DNA from: Oleiphilaceae bacterium
Lineage (GTDB): Bacteria; Pseudomonadota; Gammaproteobacteria; Pseudomonadales; Oleiphilaceae
DNA length: 51,405 bases
Reading direction: 5' to 3'
Assembly (NCBI GenBank): GCA_018334495.1
Contig: JAGXLV010000013.1
Coordinates: forward strand, 1 to 51,405
In this document: piece by piece, positions 9,445-18,790 of the stretch
How positions within the stretch are numbered: position 1 is the stretch's first letter
How the letters are laid out: each line of letters opens with the position of its first letter
The notes under the pieces: generated by a model
The model's input: only the letters and a program-made list of their open reading frames with translations
The model's database searches: none
Told to the model about the DNA's origin: nothing
Made by a program: the position numbers and the translations under genes

Positions 9445-10572
9445 ATGCCTGAATCCAGGGCGCCCGCCACGAAAACCGGCCGCCGGCGTTCCGTGCAAGC
9501 GGCTCACCGCCGCCCCCAGTTCTGGCGGCTGGCCCAACGCAGCTGCCTGATTGCCGCCTCCGTCGACGTCGCTTTTTTCTTTATTTTCCTGCACCTTGAT
9601 TCGCCGATTCTGGCCTGGGTCAACGTCCTGAGCGTCACCATGTACCTGGTAGCCTATCAGGCCCTCGCCCGCCGACAGAACCGTCTGGCCATCACCCTCA
9701 TCTGGACCGAAGTGATCGGCCACGCCACACTGGGCATCGTGATGATCGGCTGGGACAGTGGCTTCCATTACTACCTGTTGATGTTCATCCCGGCCATATT
9801 CGCCACCATGCCCGGCCGCAAAGCCTGCCTTGCGGCGACTCTGCTGTGGCTTTTCTATATCGTTCTGAATTTCGGGTTATGGCTCGACGAACCCTTGCAA
9901 CCCATCTCAGAACAGGCCCTGAACGGTCTCAACATTTTCAATTTGACGATCCTGTTCGGGATGTTTGGGTATCTCTCTTTTTTCTACATAAAGACTGTCA
10001 CCAGTGCCCATCGGAAACTTCAGGAGATGGCTTCCACCGACCCGCTGACCAAGTTGTTCAACCGCAGGCACATGGTGGAGCTGGCGGAACGGGAAATGGC
10101 GAGGGTTGCCCGTAACGGGCGGCCCCTGACCTTCTTACTCCTGGATCTGGATTTTTTCAAGGAAGTCAACGATGAGCACGGCCATGAAACCGGCGATCTC
10201 ATGCTGCAACATACCGCCGATACCCTGCGCGCGGAACTCAGGGATCAGGACCTGGTAGCGCGCTGGGGTGGTGAGGAGTTCCTGGTTATTTTGCCCGAGA
10301 CCGACCAGGATCAGGGACTGATCACGGCCGAACGGCTGAGGACCAGCATAATGCATAGATCCCGGGAGTTGGGACCGGAGTCATTAGCCCTGACCACCAG
10401 TATCGGTCTGAGCCAGCATTATGAAGGCTCCAGCCTGAATGATTGCATTGCACGGGCCGACAACGCCCTTTATATCAGCAAGGCGAACGGCCGCAACAGA
10501 GTTGAAATAACCCCCATCCCGACACAGAAAGACCGCCCGGGAGCTCGCAAAAATGCTCTCTCAGTCAACTGA
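9445..10572 (+). CDS. Membrane-bound diguanylate cyclase (GGDEF)
   Basis: A 375-residue protein with five to six hydrophobic helices (about residues 32-183) and a C-terminal GGDEF domain. The active-site motif is GGEEF at 275-279. An inhibitory-site RxxD (RDQD, 266-269) lies exactly five residues ahead of it, so product inhibition by c-di-GMP is expected. The domain opens with the usual DPLTKLFNRRH. It makes c-di-GMP from two GTP and so promotes sessile behaviour; the helices presumably sense a signal. AGGAGA (9427-9432) supports ATG 9445. The upstream gap 9254-9444 is AT-rich and presumably holds promoters for this gene and ybiT. Confidence 0.92.
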   Translation: MPESRAPATKTGRRRSVQAAHRRPQFWRLAQRSCLIAASVDVAFFFIFLHLDSPILAWVNVLSVTMYLVAYQALARRQNRLAITLIWTEVIGHATLGIVMIGWDSGFHYYLLMFIPAIFATMPGRKACLAATLLWLFYIVLNFGLWLDEPLQPISEQALNGLNIFNLTILFGMFGYLSFFYIKTVTSAHRKLQEMASTDPLTKLFNRRHMVELAEREMARVARNGRPLTFLLLDLDFFKEVNDEHGHETGDLMLQHTADTLRAELRDQDLVARWGGEEFLVILPETDQDQGLITAERLRTSIMHRSRELGPESLALTTSIGLSQHYEGSSLNDCIARADNALYISKANGRNRVEITPIPTQKDRPGARKNALSVN

Positions 10573-10722
10573 TTGTTGTCACCGATAACAGACAATCCCC
10601 ATACTCGTTTTGTTGCCCCCTTGGCTGGCCCGCATGCGAGACTTGAAACCGCGTCTCAATTGCCGGAAGGTAATCCTTTAATTTTTCAGAATGCAACGCC
10701 CACCCGAAAAGGAGGTCTTTTG

Positions 10723-13236
10723 ATGAGTGTTCTTTTGCTCCTGCTCAGTGCCCTGGTGCTGATCTACCTTGGCAGCAGCGGTTCTGTTGCCGCTATCGTG
10801 CTTACCCTGGCCACCATTATTGGTGCTGGCCTGGACGGCTGGCACCTGGCCAGTATTGTGTTCGGTGGCGCCTTGCTCGGCGTCAGCCTGGTGCTGGTGC
10901 TGCCCGGCAAGTTGCGGCGGAATCGACTCAGCGCGCCGCTTCTCGGGTGGGTCAGGGGCCGCTTGCCAACTCTGTCTTCCACTGAAGAAGAGGCCCTCAG
11001 GTCCGGCAGCGTGGACTGGGACGGCGAGCTGTTTTCCGGCCAACCCAATTGGTCCCGGTTATTGAGTTACACGCCGGCACACCTGACCGAAGAAGAGCAG
11101 GCCTTCATCGACGGCCCGGTGGATACCCTCTGTAAAATGCTTGATGACTGGGCCATTACCCATGAGCATTTCGACCTGCCCAAGGACGTCTGGGCTTATA
11201 TTAAAGACGAGGGCTTCTTCGGGCTGGTCATTCCCAAGGCCCATGGCGGGAAGGGTTTTTCCGCCATGGCCCACTCTGAAATCGTCATGAAGATCTCCAC
11301 CCGCAGCGTGTCCACCGCAGTGACGGTCATGGTGCCCAATTCACTCGGCCCCGGCGAGTTGCTGACCGAATACGGCACCGAGGCCCAGAAAGCCTATTAC
11401 CTGCCGCGCCTGAGCAAAGGCGAGGACGTTCCCTGTTTTGCCCTGACTTCGCCAGTGGCCGGTTCCGACGCCGGCGCCATTCCCGATCGTGGTGTTGTCT
11501 GTGAAGGCGAATGGGAAGGCGAAAAAGTCCTTGGCATGAAAGTCACCTGGAACAAGCGTTACATTACCCTGGCACCAGTGGCCACGGTCATTGGCCTGGC
11601 CATCAAGGTCCACGACCCGGACCGCCTGCTGGGCGAGGACGACGAAGTCGGCACCACCTGTGTCCTGGTGCCCCATGATCTGGAGGGCGTTCACAGCGGC
11701 GCCCGACACCTGCCCATGAACACCGTCTTCATGAACGGCCCGACCTGGGGCTCCGATGTGTTTATTCCCATGGACAAAGTCATCGGCGGCCAGGCCATGG
11801 TGGGTAAGGGCTGGAAAATGCTGCTGGAATGCCTGTCCATTGGTCGTTCCATTTCATTGCCCGCCCTGGGCACCGGCGCCGGCAAACTGACCTGCCTGAC
11901 CACAGGCTCTTATGCCCTGGCCCGGGAACAGTTCGGTCGCTCCATCAGCGATTTTGAGGGCGTTCAGGAAGCCATGGAGCCCATGGCAGGCTACACCTAT
12001 ATGATGGATGCCGCCCGTCGCCTGACGGCCGGCATGCTGGACCGAGGCGTGCGCCCCTCGGTGCCCTCCGCCTTGCTCAAGTACCGTAACACCGATTTGA
12101 TGCGGGACGTGATCAACCACGGTATGGACGTGGTCGCCGGGCGCGGTGTCATCACCGGGCCCCGAAACTTTATGGCGCGGGCCTATCAGGCTGTGCCCAT
12201 CGCCATCACGGTGGAAGGTGCCAACATCCTGACCCGCAGCCTGATGGTGTTTGGCCAGGGCGCGATCCGCTGCCATCCGTTTATCGTTCAGGAGATAGAA
12301 GCGGCCGGCCTGGAAGACAACCGCAAGGCAGTGAAGCTGTTTGATGGTGTGTTTTACCGCCACATCGCCCACACCACTCGCAACAGTCTCAAAAGTTTCG
12401 TGCTGGGTTTAACGGGCGGGCTGCTGGCGAAAACGCCCTCAAAAGGCAAGATTCAGCGTTATTACCGCCAGCTTGACCGTTTTGCCGCCGCTTTTGCGGT
12501 CATGACCGACATCACCCTGCTGACGGTGGGCGGTGGCCTCAAGGCGCGCCAGCGTCTGTCAGGCCGCATGGCGGACTGCCTCGTGCATCTTTACTACGCA
12601 TCCGCCGTGATCAAACAATGGCACGATGAGGGATACCCCGAAGATCAGCGATGCCTGGTGGAGTGGAGTCTGCAGACGTCACTTCATGATTTTCAGACCC
12701 AGATGAAACGGGCTATCGACAACTTCCCTGTCCCGGCCATGCGCTGGCCGATGCGCCTGCTGGTGTTCCCGCTCGGGGCCAGTGGATTGCGCGCTCCCGA
12801 CGATCGCCTGGGTGCCGAAGTGGCCAGCACCATCGTGAAAGATAAGCCGATACGCCAGCGCATCGCCAGCGGCGCCTACTACAATCAGAATCCGGATGAC
12901 CCGGTGGGTCGCGTACTTAACGCCTATCGACTGGCCAACGAAACCAAGACTGTGCGAGACCGCCTGCACAGGGCCATCCGCAAACGCGATCCGGATGAAC
13001 TGGGCGGCATCGACATGCTCATGGGGCACGAACGCAAGGAACTCGTTGATTGGGCGGTGGAACAGAAAATCGTCCGGGAAGACGAGCGCGATCACCTGCT
13101 GGAAGCCCTGACTGCTCTGTATGACGTGATCCGGGTCGATGCCTTTGACGCCGACGGTATCAAGGCACTGGCCAAATGCGCCAAAGGTAAACGCAAGGTG
13201 GTGGAACGGCCGGCGGACCTCAAGACCGGCGGTTAA
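10723..13236 (+). CDS. fadE: Long-chain acyl-CoA dehydrogenase FadE
   Basis: An 837-residue protein of the large bacterial FadE type (E. coli FadE is 814). It has an N-terminal hydrophobic segment (two helices, residues 1-45), an acyl-CoA dehydrogenase core with the flavin segment CFALTSPVAGSDAG, the region containing SISLPALGTGAGK, and a long C-terminal extension specific to this form. It catalyses the first oxidation of fatty-acid beta-oxidation, forming trans-2-enoyl-CoA. AAAAGGAGG eight bases ahead fixes ATG 10723; the frame is open upstream to 10573 but lacks another good start. It follows the cyclase gene with a 150-bp gap. No FadR-like site was identified by eye. Confidence 0.94.
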   Translation: MSVLLLLLSALVLIYLGSSGSVAAIVLTLATIIGAGLDGWHLASIVFGGALLGVSLVLVLPGKLRRNRLSAPLLGWVRGRLPTLSSTEEEALRSGSVDWDGELFSGQPNWSRLLSYTPAHLTEEEQAFIDGPVDTLCKMLDDWAITHEHFDLPKDVWAYIKDEGFFGLVIPKAHGGKGFSAMAHSEIVMKISTRSVSTAVTVMVPNSLGPGELLTEYGTEAQKAYYLPRLSKGEDVPCFALTSPVAGSDAGAIPDRGVVCEGEWEGEKVLGMKVTWNKRYITLAPVATVIGLAIKVHDPDRLLGEDDEVGTTCVLVPHDLEGVHSGARHLPMNTVFMNGPTWGSDVFIPMDKVIGGQAMVGKGWKMLLECLSIGRSISLPALGTGAGKLTCLTTGSYALAREQFGRSISDFEGVQEAMEPMAGYTYMMDAARRLTAGMLDRGVRPSVPSALLKYRNTDLMRDVINHGMDVVAGRGVITGPRNFMARAYQAVPIAITVEGANILTRSLMVFGQGAIRCHPFIVQEIEAAGLEDNRKAVKLFDGVFYRHIAHTTRNSLKSFVLGLTGGLLAKTPSKGKIQRYYRQLDRFAAAFAVMTDITLLTVGGGLKARQRLSGRMADCLVHLYYASAVIKQWHDEGYPEDQRCLVEWSLQTSLHDFQTQMKRAIDNFPVPAMRWPMRLLVFPLGASGLRAPDDRLGAEVASTIVKDKPIRQRIASGAYYNQNPDDPVGRVLNAYRLANETKTVRDRLHRAIRKRDPDELGGIDMLMGHERKELVDWAVEQKIVREDERDHLLEALTALYDVIRVDAFDADGIKALAKCAKGKRKVVERPADLKTGG

Positions 13237-13327
13237 GGTTATGGGGCTAGTGGCGCGGCCGGCATGGCCAATTTGGCCTATTGCCCGCCGCGCCAGTTCC
13301 TCTCCGGCCCATTGGGGGGGTCAGCCT

Positions 13328-13957
13328 TTATCCCGCAGTCGACGCGATAAAGCCTGCAATCCCGGTTAACACAATCTCGGCCGCCATGGCTGAGAGAACC
13401 AGGCCGCTGATTTTCGACATGATGTTGAGGCCGGTTTCGCCCATCACCCGCTCCAGATAGCCTGACAGATAAAGCAGTGCCGCCATCGCCAGGAGCGCCG
13501 TCACCAATCCCAGAAGACCACCTGTAACCGAAGAAAAGGTTTTCAGTTCAGCACCATAGACCATGATCGCACCAATCGTCGCGGGGCCGATCATCATTGG
13601 AATGGCCAATGGAACGACCGCGATATCGTCCCGCTCCGCCATGGGCAAGCTGGTGGCGCTGTTACGGGCGCCGCTGGTGACAAGGCTGATAGCCGTCAGG
13701 AAGAGCAAAGCGCCGGCACCGATCCGGAAGGAATTGAGCGTAATGCCAATCACCGAAAACAGCATTGGCCCGACGAAGAACAGCACTACGCCAAGAATCA
13801 GGGCAGCGGTGCAGGCGCGGCGGATAATTCTGTTCTTTTCGGAAGCGGCCTGGCCCCTGGTCAGCGCCAGAAACATAGTCACTACGAAAAACGGGGCCAA
13901 AAGGAATAAAAAACGAATCGAACTGCTTAGATAAGTCGCGAAAAAAGCCGATAACAT
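13328..13957 (-). CDS. MarC family integral membrane protein
   Basis: A 209-residue protein of six hydrophobic helices. Family marks include FLLAPFFVVTMFLALT at the start, FRIGAGALLFLTAI in the middle and VPLAIPMMIGPATIGAIMVYG after a short polar loop. MarC proteins (UPF0056) are inner-membrane proteins of uncertain, possibly amino-acid-export, function; a role in multiple antibiotic resistance was proposed and later withdrawn. The ribosome site before ATG 13957 is weak. The gene converges with fadE and lies downstream of an ExoD-like gene on the same strand. Confidence 0.87.
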   Translation of the reverse strand: MLSAFFATYLSSSIRFLFLLAPFFVVTMFLALTRGQAASEKNRIIRRACTAALILGVVLFFVGPMLFSVIGITLNSFRIGAGALLFLTAISLVTSGARNSATSLPMAERDDIAVVPLAIPMMIGPATIGAIMVYGAELKTFSSVTGGLLGLVTALLAMAALLYLSGYLERVMGETGLNIMSKISGLVLSAMAAEIVLTGIAGFIASTAG

Positions 13958-14026
13958 AAATCTGTCCAGAGGTTGGAGGGGTCATGAGCGCCCGCTTCGG
14001 CGGCGAGCTTGTCCAAATGGCCGCTC

Positions 14027-14617
14027 TCAGCCGAATGCGAAAATCAACAGGGGCACGCTGATCACCAGTCCCCATGCCAATAGTGCCACAATTCCATCTT
14101 TTGCCATCATTGCGAGCCCGAACAACATCAAGGCAAAGCCCAGGATACTGGAGCTGAAGGGTACGAGTTCGGTCGCCGGCATGAAAACCGCAATGATTAC
14201 GCAGGTCAAAGCCATTAAGTCCAGCCCCGGTCCTTTCAGCAGTATGGTCGCCCGCGGCCCGGTCAGGCTGTCCAGTACGCGCGCCGCCGGGCGCACCAGA
14301 GAAAAGCCACGGACCAGTTTGGATCGCGGGATCCTGCGGCCAACCAGCCAGACCGGCAGCCATATATGTTGCCGCCCGATAATGCGCTGGCCCAGCGTCA
14401 GCAAGACCAGCAGGCCCATGGTGGTCGGCATTCCGGGTACCCCGCTTAGAGGCGTAACCAGAATAATGCCCACAAACATAAGCACCGGACCAAAGGAGCG
14501 CCGTCCGACCGAATCCATGATTTCATCAATGGACACGAGGTTTTGTCCTTCCGAGGCCCGTTCTATGCGGTCAAGCAACTTCTCCATGTTATCTGGCTCG
14601 TTTCGTGACGCCGTCAT
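14027..14617 (-). CDS. ExoD family membrane protein
   Basis: A 196-residue protein, the usual length for ExoD. The cytoplasmic N-terminus (EKLLDRIERASEGQNLVSIDEIMDSVG begins near residue 11) leads into a Pro/Gly-rich membrane region with LVTPLSGVPGMPTTMG, then further helices near the C-terminus. ExoD was named in Sinorhizobium for an exopolysaccharide defect; its biochemical role is unknown. ATG 14617 is chosen over an upstream in-frame ATG at 14830 because GAGG precedes it and the extra residues would overlap the divergent gene's control region. Confidence 0.8.
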   Translation of the reverse strand: MTASRNEPDNMEKLLDRIERASEGQNLVSIDEIMDSVGRRSFGPVLMFVGIILVTPLSGVPGMPTTMGLLVLLTLGQRIIGRQHIWLPVWLVGRRIPRSKLVRGFSLVRPAARVLDSLTGPRATILLKGPGLDLMALTCVIIAVFMPATELVPFSSSILGFALMLFGLAMMAKDGIVALLAWGLVISVPLLIFAFG

Positions 14618-14774
14618 TCGCCGGGATCCTCGTTGTTCCTGAGTGGATACTGATGGAATCTGATAACAAGCACTGGTTATAAATCTTACCATGATCAAAT
14701 CTTCCGATTGGCGACAGGTTCCAGAAAACCGCCTTGGGCGCCAATTTTCACTAAAGATAAAGGAGGCCAGCCCC

Positions 14775-15659
14775 ATGGACAAAGCGGAAATAACCGTTTT
14801 CGGCGGAACCGGATTCCTGGGCAGCGCCATCGTTCGGGATCTGATTGATCAGGGCTACCACGTCCGTATCGCCTGCCGCCATCCTGATAAGGCTGGGTTT
14901 CCGGCATCGGATAACCTGGAAAAAATGGCCTGTGACATCCAGGACGATGACTCGGTGAAACAGGCGGTCAGGGGCGCCAGATCAGTGGTCAATGCGGTCA
15001 GTCTTTATTACGAAAAGCCCGGCCTGACTTTTGATGCCGTTCACGTCAAAGGCGCCGGGCGCGCTGCCCGCCTCGCCAAAGAAGCAGGTGTGACGCGTTT
15101 TGTGCAGATTTCAGGTATTGGCGCCAGTGTCGATTCCGCTTCCGCCTATGTCAGGGCCCGTGCCCGTGGTGAGCAGGTAGTGCGGGCCGAATTCGAGGAG
15201 GCCACGATTCTTCGGCCGAGCGTGATCAGTGATCGCAATGATGGCTTTGCCGACAACCTCAACAGGGTGACAAAGCTGCCGGTTGTGCCGCTGTTCGGCC
15301 GGGGTGAGACCCGATTGCAGCCGGTGTACGTGGGCGACGTGGCTGCAGCCGTTCGCCGTGCCATCGAAATGCCCGAAGGCGGCGGACGGGATCTTGAGCT
15401 GGGCGGTGATCGAATTTATTCCTACCGGGAATGTCTGCGAATGATAATGCAACGCGAGGGCCGCAGAAGGCCGATGGTGCCGGTGCCTTTCCTGTGCTGG
15501 CGTATGCTGGCCGCCATCCTGGGCAGATTGCCCAGACCCCCACTGACCCGGGATCAGGTCATCCTCATGGAGGCAGACAATGTGGTGGGCTCCCAAGTGG
15601 GCAGGTTCGCCGACCTTGGCATCCAGCCTTTAAGCCTTGAGGAAATTCTAAGGCTCTGA
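14775..15659 (+). CDS. NAD(P)-binding protein, complex I NDUFA9-like (atypical SDR)
   Basis: A 294-residue Rossmann protein. The dinucleotide motif FGGTGFLGS is at residues 8-16; the usual ARPD-type strand follows (IACRHPD), then SLYYEKPGLTFDAVHVKG, VQISGIGA and ATILRPSVI, as in NDUFA9-like epimerase-family proteins. In bacteria these are usually free-standing and often annotated as quinone-binding or redox-associated, without a known reaction. AAAGGAGG (ending 14766) fixes ATG 14775. Its last 12 bases overlap the end of the convergent monooxygenase gene. Confidence 0.85.
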   Translation: MDKAEITVFGGTGFLGSAIVRDLIDQGYHVRIACRHPDKAGFPASDNLEKMACDIQDDDSVKQAVRGARSVVNAVSLYYEKPGLTFDAVHVKGAGRAARLAKEAGVTRFVQISGIGASVDSASAYVRARARGEQVVRAEFEEATILRPSVISDRNDGFADNLNRVTKLPVVPLFGRGETRLQPVYVGDVAAAVRRAIEMPEGGGRDLELGGDRIYSYRECLRMIMQREGRRRPMVPVPFLCWRMLAAILGRLPRPPLTRDQVILMEADNVVGSQVGRFADLGIQPLSLEEILRL

Positions 15660-17201
15660 ATGTTCACAGTGGTACACGGTCGCGTCGAAGGTTTGCATCT
15701 GCTGGCGAAACTTCCAGGAAAAGTCCGGCCAAAGAACCGTGTTTCGACCTTTGCCGTTAAAATACCAGCTGTTGCAGCCGCCGGTCTGCCAGACCGAATG
15801 TTTCAGCCGGGCATGAATGGCGCTGGTGTAGCGGCGCTGGGCGTCTGCCTTGACTTCCAGGCTGCGCCAGCCCCCGCTGTGCATTTCGTGCAGAGCGCCC
15901 ATGACGTAATTGATCTGGCATTCGATCATGTAGACCATGGAATTATGGCCCAGGCCGGTATTGGGCCCCATCAGCAAGAAGAAGTTGGGAAAGCCGGCCA
16001 CGGTGGTGCCCTTGTAAGCCTCGGCGCCGTTCTGCCAGACATCCATCAGATCAAGGCCCTGGCGACCGAAGACTGTGCCCCGGGCAATGGGATTCTGGGC
16101 CTGGAACCCAGTGCCATAAATAATGCAATCCACCTCCCGCTCATTGCCTGCCTTGTCCAGAATCGCATTATCCCGAACCTCGTCAGCGCCATCCGTGAGC
16201 AGGTTCACATGAGGTCGGGTCAGGGCCGGATAATAGTTGTTTGAAAGCAGCACCCGCTTGCAGCCGAATTCATAGGAAGGTGTGACTTTGCGGCGCAGGG
16301 CGCGATCGGAAATCTGGCTACGGATATGACGCCGGCTCTGCAGTTCGCCCAATTTGAGCAGGCGGCGGTCAAGTACAAAACCCGCGCCCCGGGCTTCCAG
16401 CATCCAGTAGATCCGGTTGCGCAAGGCCTTCAGAACAGGTGGCAGGCGCCGGAACAAGGCTCGCTCCAGAGTGCTGATGGCCCGGTCCGGCTTGGGCAGA
16501 ATCCAGGGCGGCGTGCGCTGGTATACATCCAGCCGGGCAGCTTTTTTCGCCACTTCCGGCACAAACTGGATGGCGCTGGCGCCGGTACCAATGACAGCCA
16601 CCCGCTTGCCTTTCAAATCGTAGCTGTGGTCCCAGTGCTGGGAGTGAAAGGCTTTGCCGGTAAAACTGTTGAGGCCGGCGATAGCCGGGTAGGCGGGCTT
16701 GCTCAGAGCACCCACCGCGGAAATAAAAATGTCCGCTTCAACAGATTCAAAAGGCGGCAAGGCCGCATCGGAACGGTCGAACTCATCACCGGGTTTCAAA
16801 CCCTTGCGCTGCATGAATTCGCGAAATGTGACACTGTTCGCCGTCTCCAGTGTCCAGGTCTGGCGGTTTTCATCAAAACGGGCGCCGGCTACATGGGTGT
16901 CAAAGCGTATGTGCCGGTTCAGATCGTACTTGCCAGCACAGTATTTGAGGTAGGCCTTGATTTCCCCCTGACTCGCGAACGCCCGTGACCAATCCGGGTT
17001 GGGTTCAAACGAAAAGCAGTAAAGCGCCGACTGAACATCACAGGCGCATCCCGGATAATGGTTCTGGTGCCAGGCACCGCCAATGTCGTCACCCTGCTCG
17101 AGCAGAACGAAATCCGAGTACCCCGCTTTTTTTAACCGGATGGCCATACCAAGGCCGGAAAAACCCGCCCCGATAATGACAATGCGCGTTCTTGTTGTCA
17201 T
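15648..17201 (-). CDS. Flavin-containing (Baeyer-Villiger type) monooxygenase
   Basis: A 517-residue FAD/NADPH enzyme. The FAD motif GAGFSG is at 11-16, then GGAWHQNHYPGCACDVQ, typical of Baeyer-Villiger monooxygenases. The fingerprint FxGxxxHxxxW is at 180-190 (FTGKAFHSQHW), directly before the NADPH motif IGTGASA. Such enzymes insert oxygen next to a ketone or oxidise heteroatoms. Residues roughly 122-152 look like an insertion compared with relatives. There is no clear ribosome site before ATG 17201. The gene starts 17 bp after a small lipoprotein gene on the same strand, so coupling with that gene may drive its translation. Confidence 0.88.
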   Translation of the reverse strand: MTTRTRIVIIGAGFSGLGMAIRLKKAGYSDFVLLEQGDDIGGAWHQNHYPGCACDVQSALYCFSFEPNPDWSRAFASQGEIKAYLKYCAGKYDLNRHIRFDTHVAGARFDENRQTWTLETANSVTFREFMQRKGLKPGDEFDRSDAALPPFESVEADIFISAVGALSKPAYPAIAGLNSFTGKAFHSQHWDHSYDLKGKRVAVIGTGASAIQFVPEVAKKAARLDVYQRTPPWILPKPDRAISTLERALFRRLPPVLKALRNRIYWMLEARGAGFVLDRRLLKLGELQSRRHIRSQISDRALRRKVTPSYEFGCKRVLLSNNYYPALTRPHVNLLTDGADEVRDNAILDKAGNEREVDCIIYGTGFQAQNPIARGTVFGRQGLDLMDVWQNGAEAYKGTTVAGFPNFFLLMGPNTGLGHNSMVYMIECQINYVMGALHEMHSGGWRSLEVKADAQRRYTSAIHARLKHSVWQTGGCNSWYFNGKGRNTVLWPDFSWKFRQQMQTFDATVYHCEHSEP

Positions 17202-17218
17202 TGTGAAATCGATAGCAC

Positions 17219-17530
17219 TTATTCAGTGGTGTTGTAGACATAAGACGATACGGTGCCGTCGTCGTTGAACCGTATCACCAAGTCCTTGGTTTCGGCGTCG
17301 CCAAAAGCGGACCAGCGATACTTGCCGTAAGTCCAGGTACGCTTGCCATCTTCTACGCCGGTGCGCCAGGGTTCGCCGAACATCTCGCGAATGTCGTCAC
17401 GGGTGGTATCACCAATCTCGATCTGACTCACACCCTGGCTAGCGAAATCCTCGCCCACAGTGGCACAACCGGCCACCCCTAACATGGCCGCGCACAGAAT
17501 CGCAGCCAATACCGATTTAACCGATGCCAT
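17219..17530 (-). CDS. SmpA/BamE-like small lipoprotein
   Basis: A 103-residue lipoprotein. A signal peptide ends in the lipobox GVAGC, with Cys22 the expected lipidation site. The mature part resembles the SmpA/OmlA (BamE-like) fold: IGDTTRDDIREMFGEP, then KRTWTYGKYRWS and VIRFNDDGTVSSY. BamE itself is part of the outer-membrane assembly machine; this is a shorter relative and need not share that role. GGGAGA precedes ATG 17530, and longer in-frame openings would bury the signal peptide. It is probably co-transcribed with the monooxygenase downstream. Confidence 0.8.
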   Translation of the reverse strand: MASVKSVLAAILCAAMLGVAGCATVGEDFASQGVSQIEIGDTTRDDIREMFGEPWRTGVEDGKRTWTYGKYRWSAFGDAETKDLVIRFNDDGTVSSYVYNTTE

Positions 17531-17756
17531 GAATCTTCTCCCTGTGTTGTCAAAACTCCCGACCATCATACCGAATTTGCTGTGTTTATGGAGGCGCAGC
17601 CGGGCCTGAACATGGTTGATTATGCACATACGGCGATTGCGCGTTTCTGGCAAAAATTGCTCAACATGCTAGTGTCCTGTTTCATTAAGCGCTTTGCCCT
17701 ATGCGGTGGCCCCGGCAGCCGGCTTAAAAACCAACACTATCACCGGAGAAAAGCCC

Positions 17757-18689
17757 ATGAGCCCGAAACCCATCACCGTTCTTGGTTCTTTCATGGCCGA
17801 CCTGGTCTGTCGCGCGGATCGCATGCCGGCGTGGGGTGAAACCCTGCGCGGCAATGCCTTCGCCGTGGGCCCCGGCGGCAAGGGTTCAAATCAGGCCATA
17901 GCGGCTGCCCGTCAGGGCGCGACAGTCAACCTGATCAGCCGCCTGGGGCGCGACGCCTTTGGCGACATGGCCCGCAACATCTATCGGGATGAAGGTATGA
18001 ATACCGCCTTCATCTCCGACGACCCGGACCGCTCAACAGGCACCGCCAGCATCGTGGTCGACGATGCTCGTGGCGAAAATGCCATCATCATTGTACCCGG
18101 GGCCTGTGACGGTATTACCGAAGACCATGTCACCGCCGCCGCTGACGCCATTGCCGGCTCGGCGCTATTCATATCCCAGCTGGAACTGCCCCTGGCGGTT
18201 TGCCGGCGCGGCATGGCCCTGGCGCGAGAGAATGGCGTGCCCGTGCTGCTCAACCCGGCACCGGGCGGCGAACTGCCTCGCGACATGTTCCAGAGCATCG
18301 ATTATCTGACCCCCAATGAATCCGAAGCCAGCGCGCTGGTAGGCCAGCCGGTAAACACCATGGCAGAGACTGTTGCCGCCGCCGCCATACTGCACGGCTG
18401 GGGGGTACCTAACGTGTTGATCACTCTGGGTGAAAAAGGTGTCTACGTCAGCAGTGCAGACTTCGAGGGCGTGATACCCGCGGTTAAAGCGGGCCCCGTG
18501 GTCGAAACCACGGGTGCTGGCGACGCATTCAATGGCGGGCTTGCCACGGCATTGGCGGAAGGCCGGTCCCTGGCCGACGCAGCACGCTTCGGTAATGCCG
18601 TCGCCGGGATCTCGGTGACCCGCCCCGGTGCGGCTCTGGCGATGCCCCGCCGGCAAGAAGTCGATCGGTTGCTGGCCGCTGGCACATAA
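17757..18689 (+). CDS. rbsK: Ribokinase (PfkB family sugar kinase)
   Basis: A 310-residue kinase. PfkB signature 1 lies in GPGGKGSNQ (39-46) and signature 2 in TTGAGDAFNGG (251-261), where Asp256 is the catalytic base. The N-terminal VLGSFMADLV and NPAPG segments also match ribokinase. It phosphorylates ribose to ribose 5-phosphate; related deoxyribokinases cannot be excluded. GGAGAA precedes ATG 17757. No ribose transporter or RbsD is adjacent, so this is an orphan kinase, ending at a shared terminator with rhlE. Confidence 0.87.
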   Translation: MSPKPITVLGSFMADLVCRADRMPAWGETLRGNAFAVGPGGKGSNQAIAAARQGATVNLISRLGRDAFGDMARNIYRDEGMNTAFISDDPDRSTGTASIVVDDARGENAIIIVPGACDGITEDHVTAAADAIAGSALFISQLELPLAVCRRGMALARENGVPVLLNPAPGGELPRDMFQSIDYLTPNESEASALVGQPVNTMAETVAAAAILHGWGVPNVLITLGEKGVYVSSADFEGVIPAVKAGPVVETTGAGDAFNGGLATALAEGRSLADAARFGNAVAGISVTRPGAALAMPRRQEVDRLLAAGT

Positions 18690-18743
18690 ATCAGTTCCGC
18701 CAGACAAGACAACTGTCCTGCGGCAACCCTGAATAGCAGGCAC

Positions 18744-18780
18744 AAAAAAACCGCCTCCATCCCTGGGGCGGCTTTTTGTT
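18744..18780. terminator. Bidirectional rho-independent terminator between ribokinase and rhlE
   Basis: A run of A (18744-18750), CCGCC (18751-18755), an 11-base loop, GGCGG (18767-18771), then C and five T form a hairpin with U-runs in both directions. It lies between the stops of two convergent genes, as expected for a shared terminator. Confidence 0.85.
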
Positions 18781-18790
18781 TCAGCCGTAC

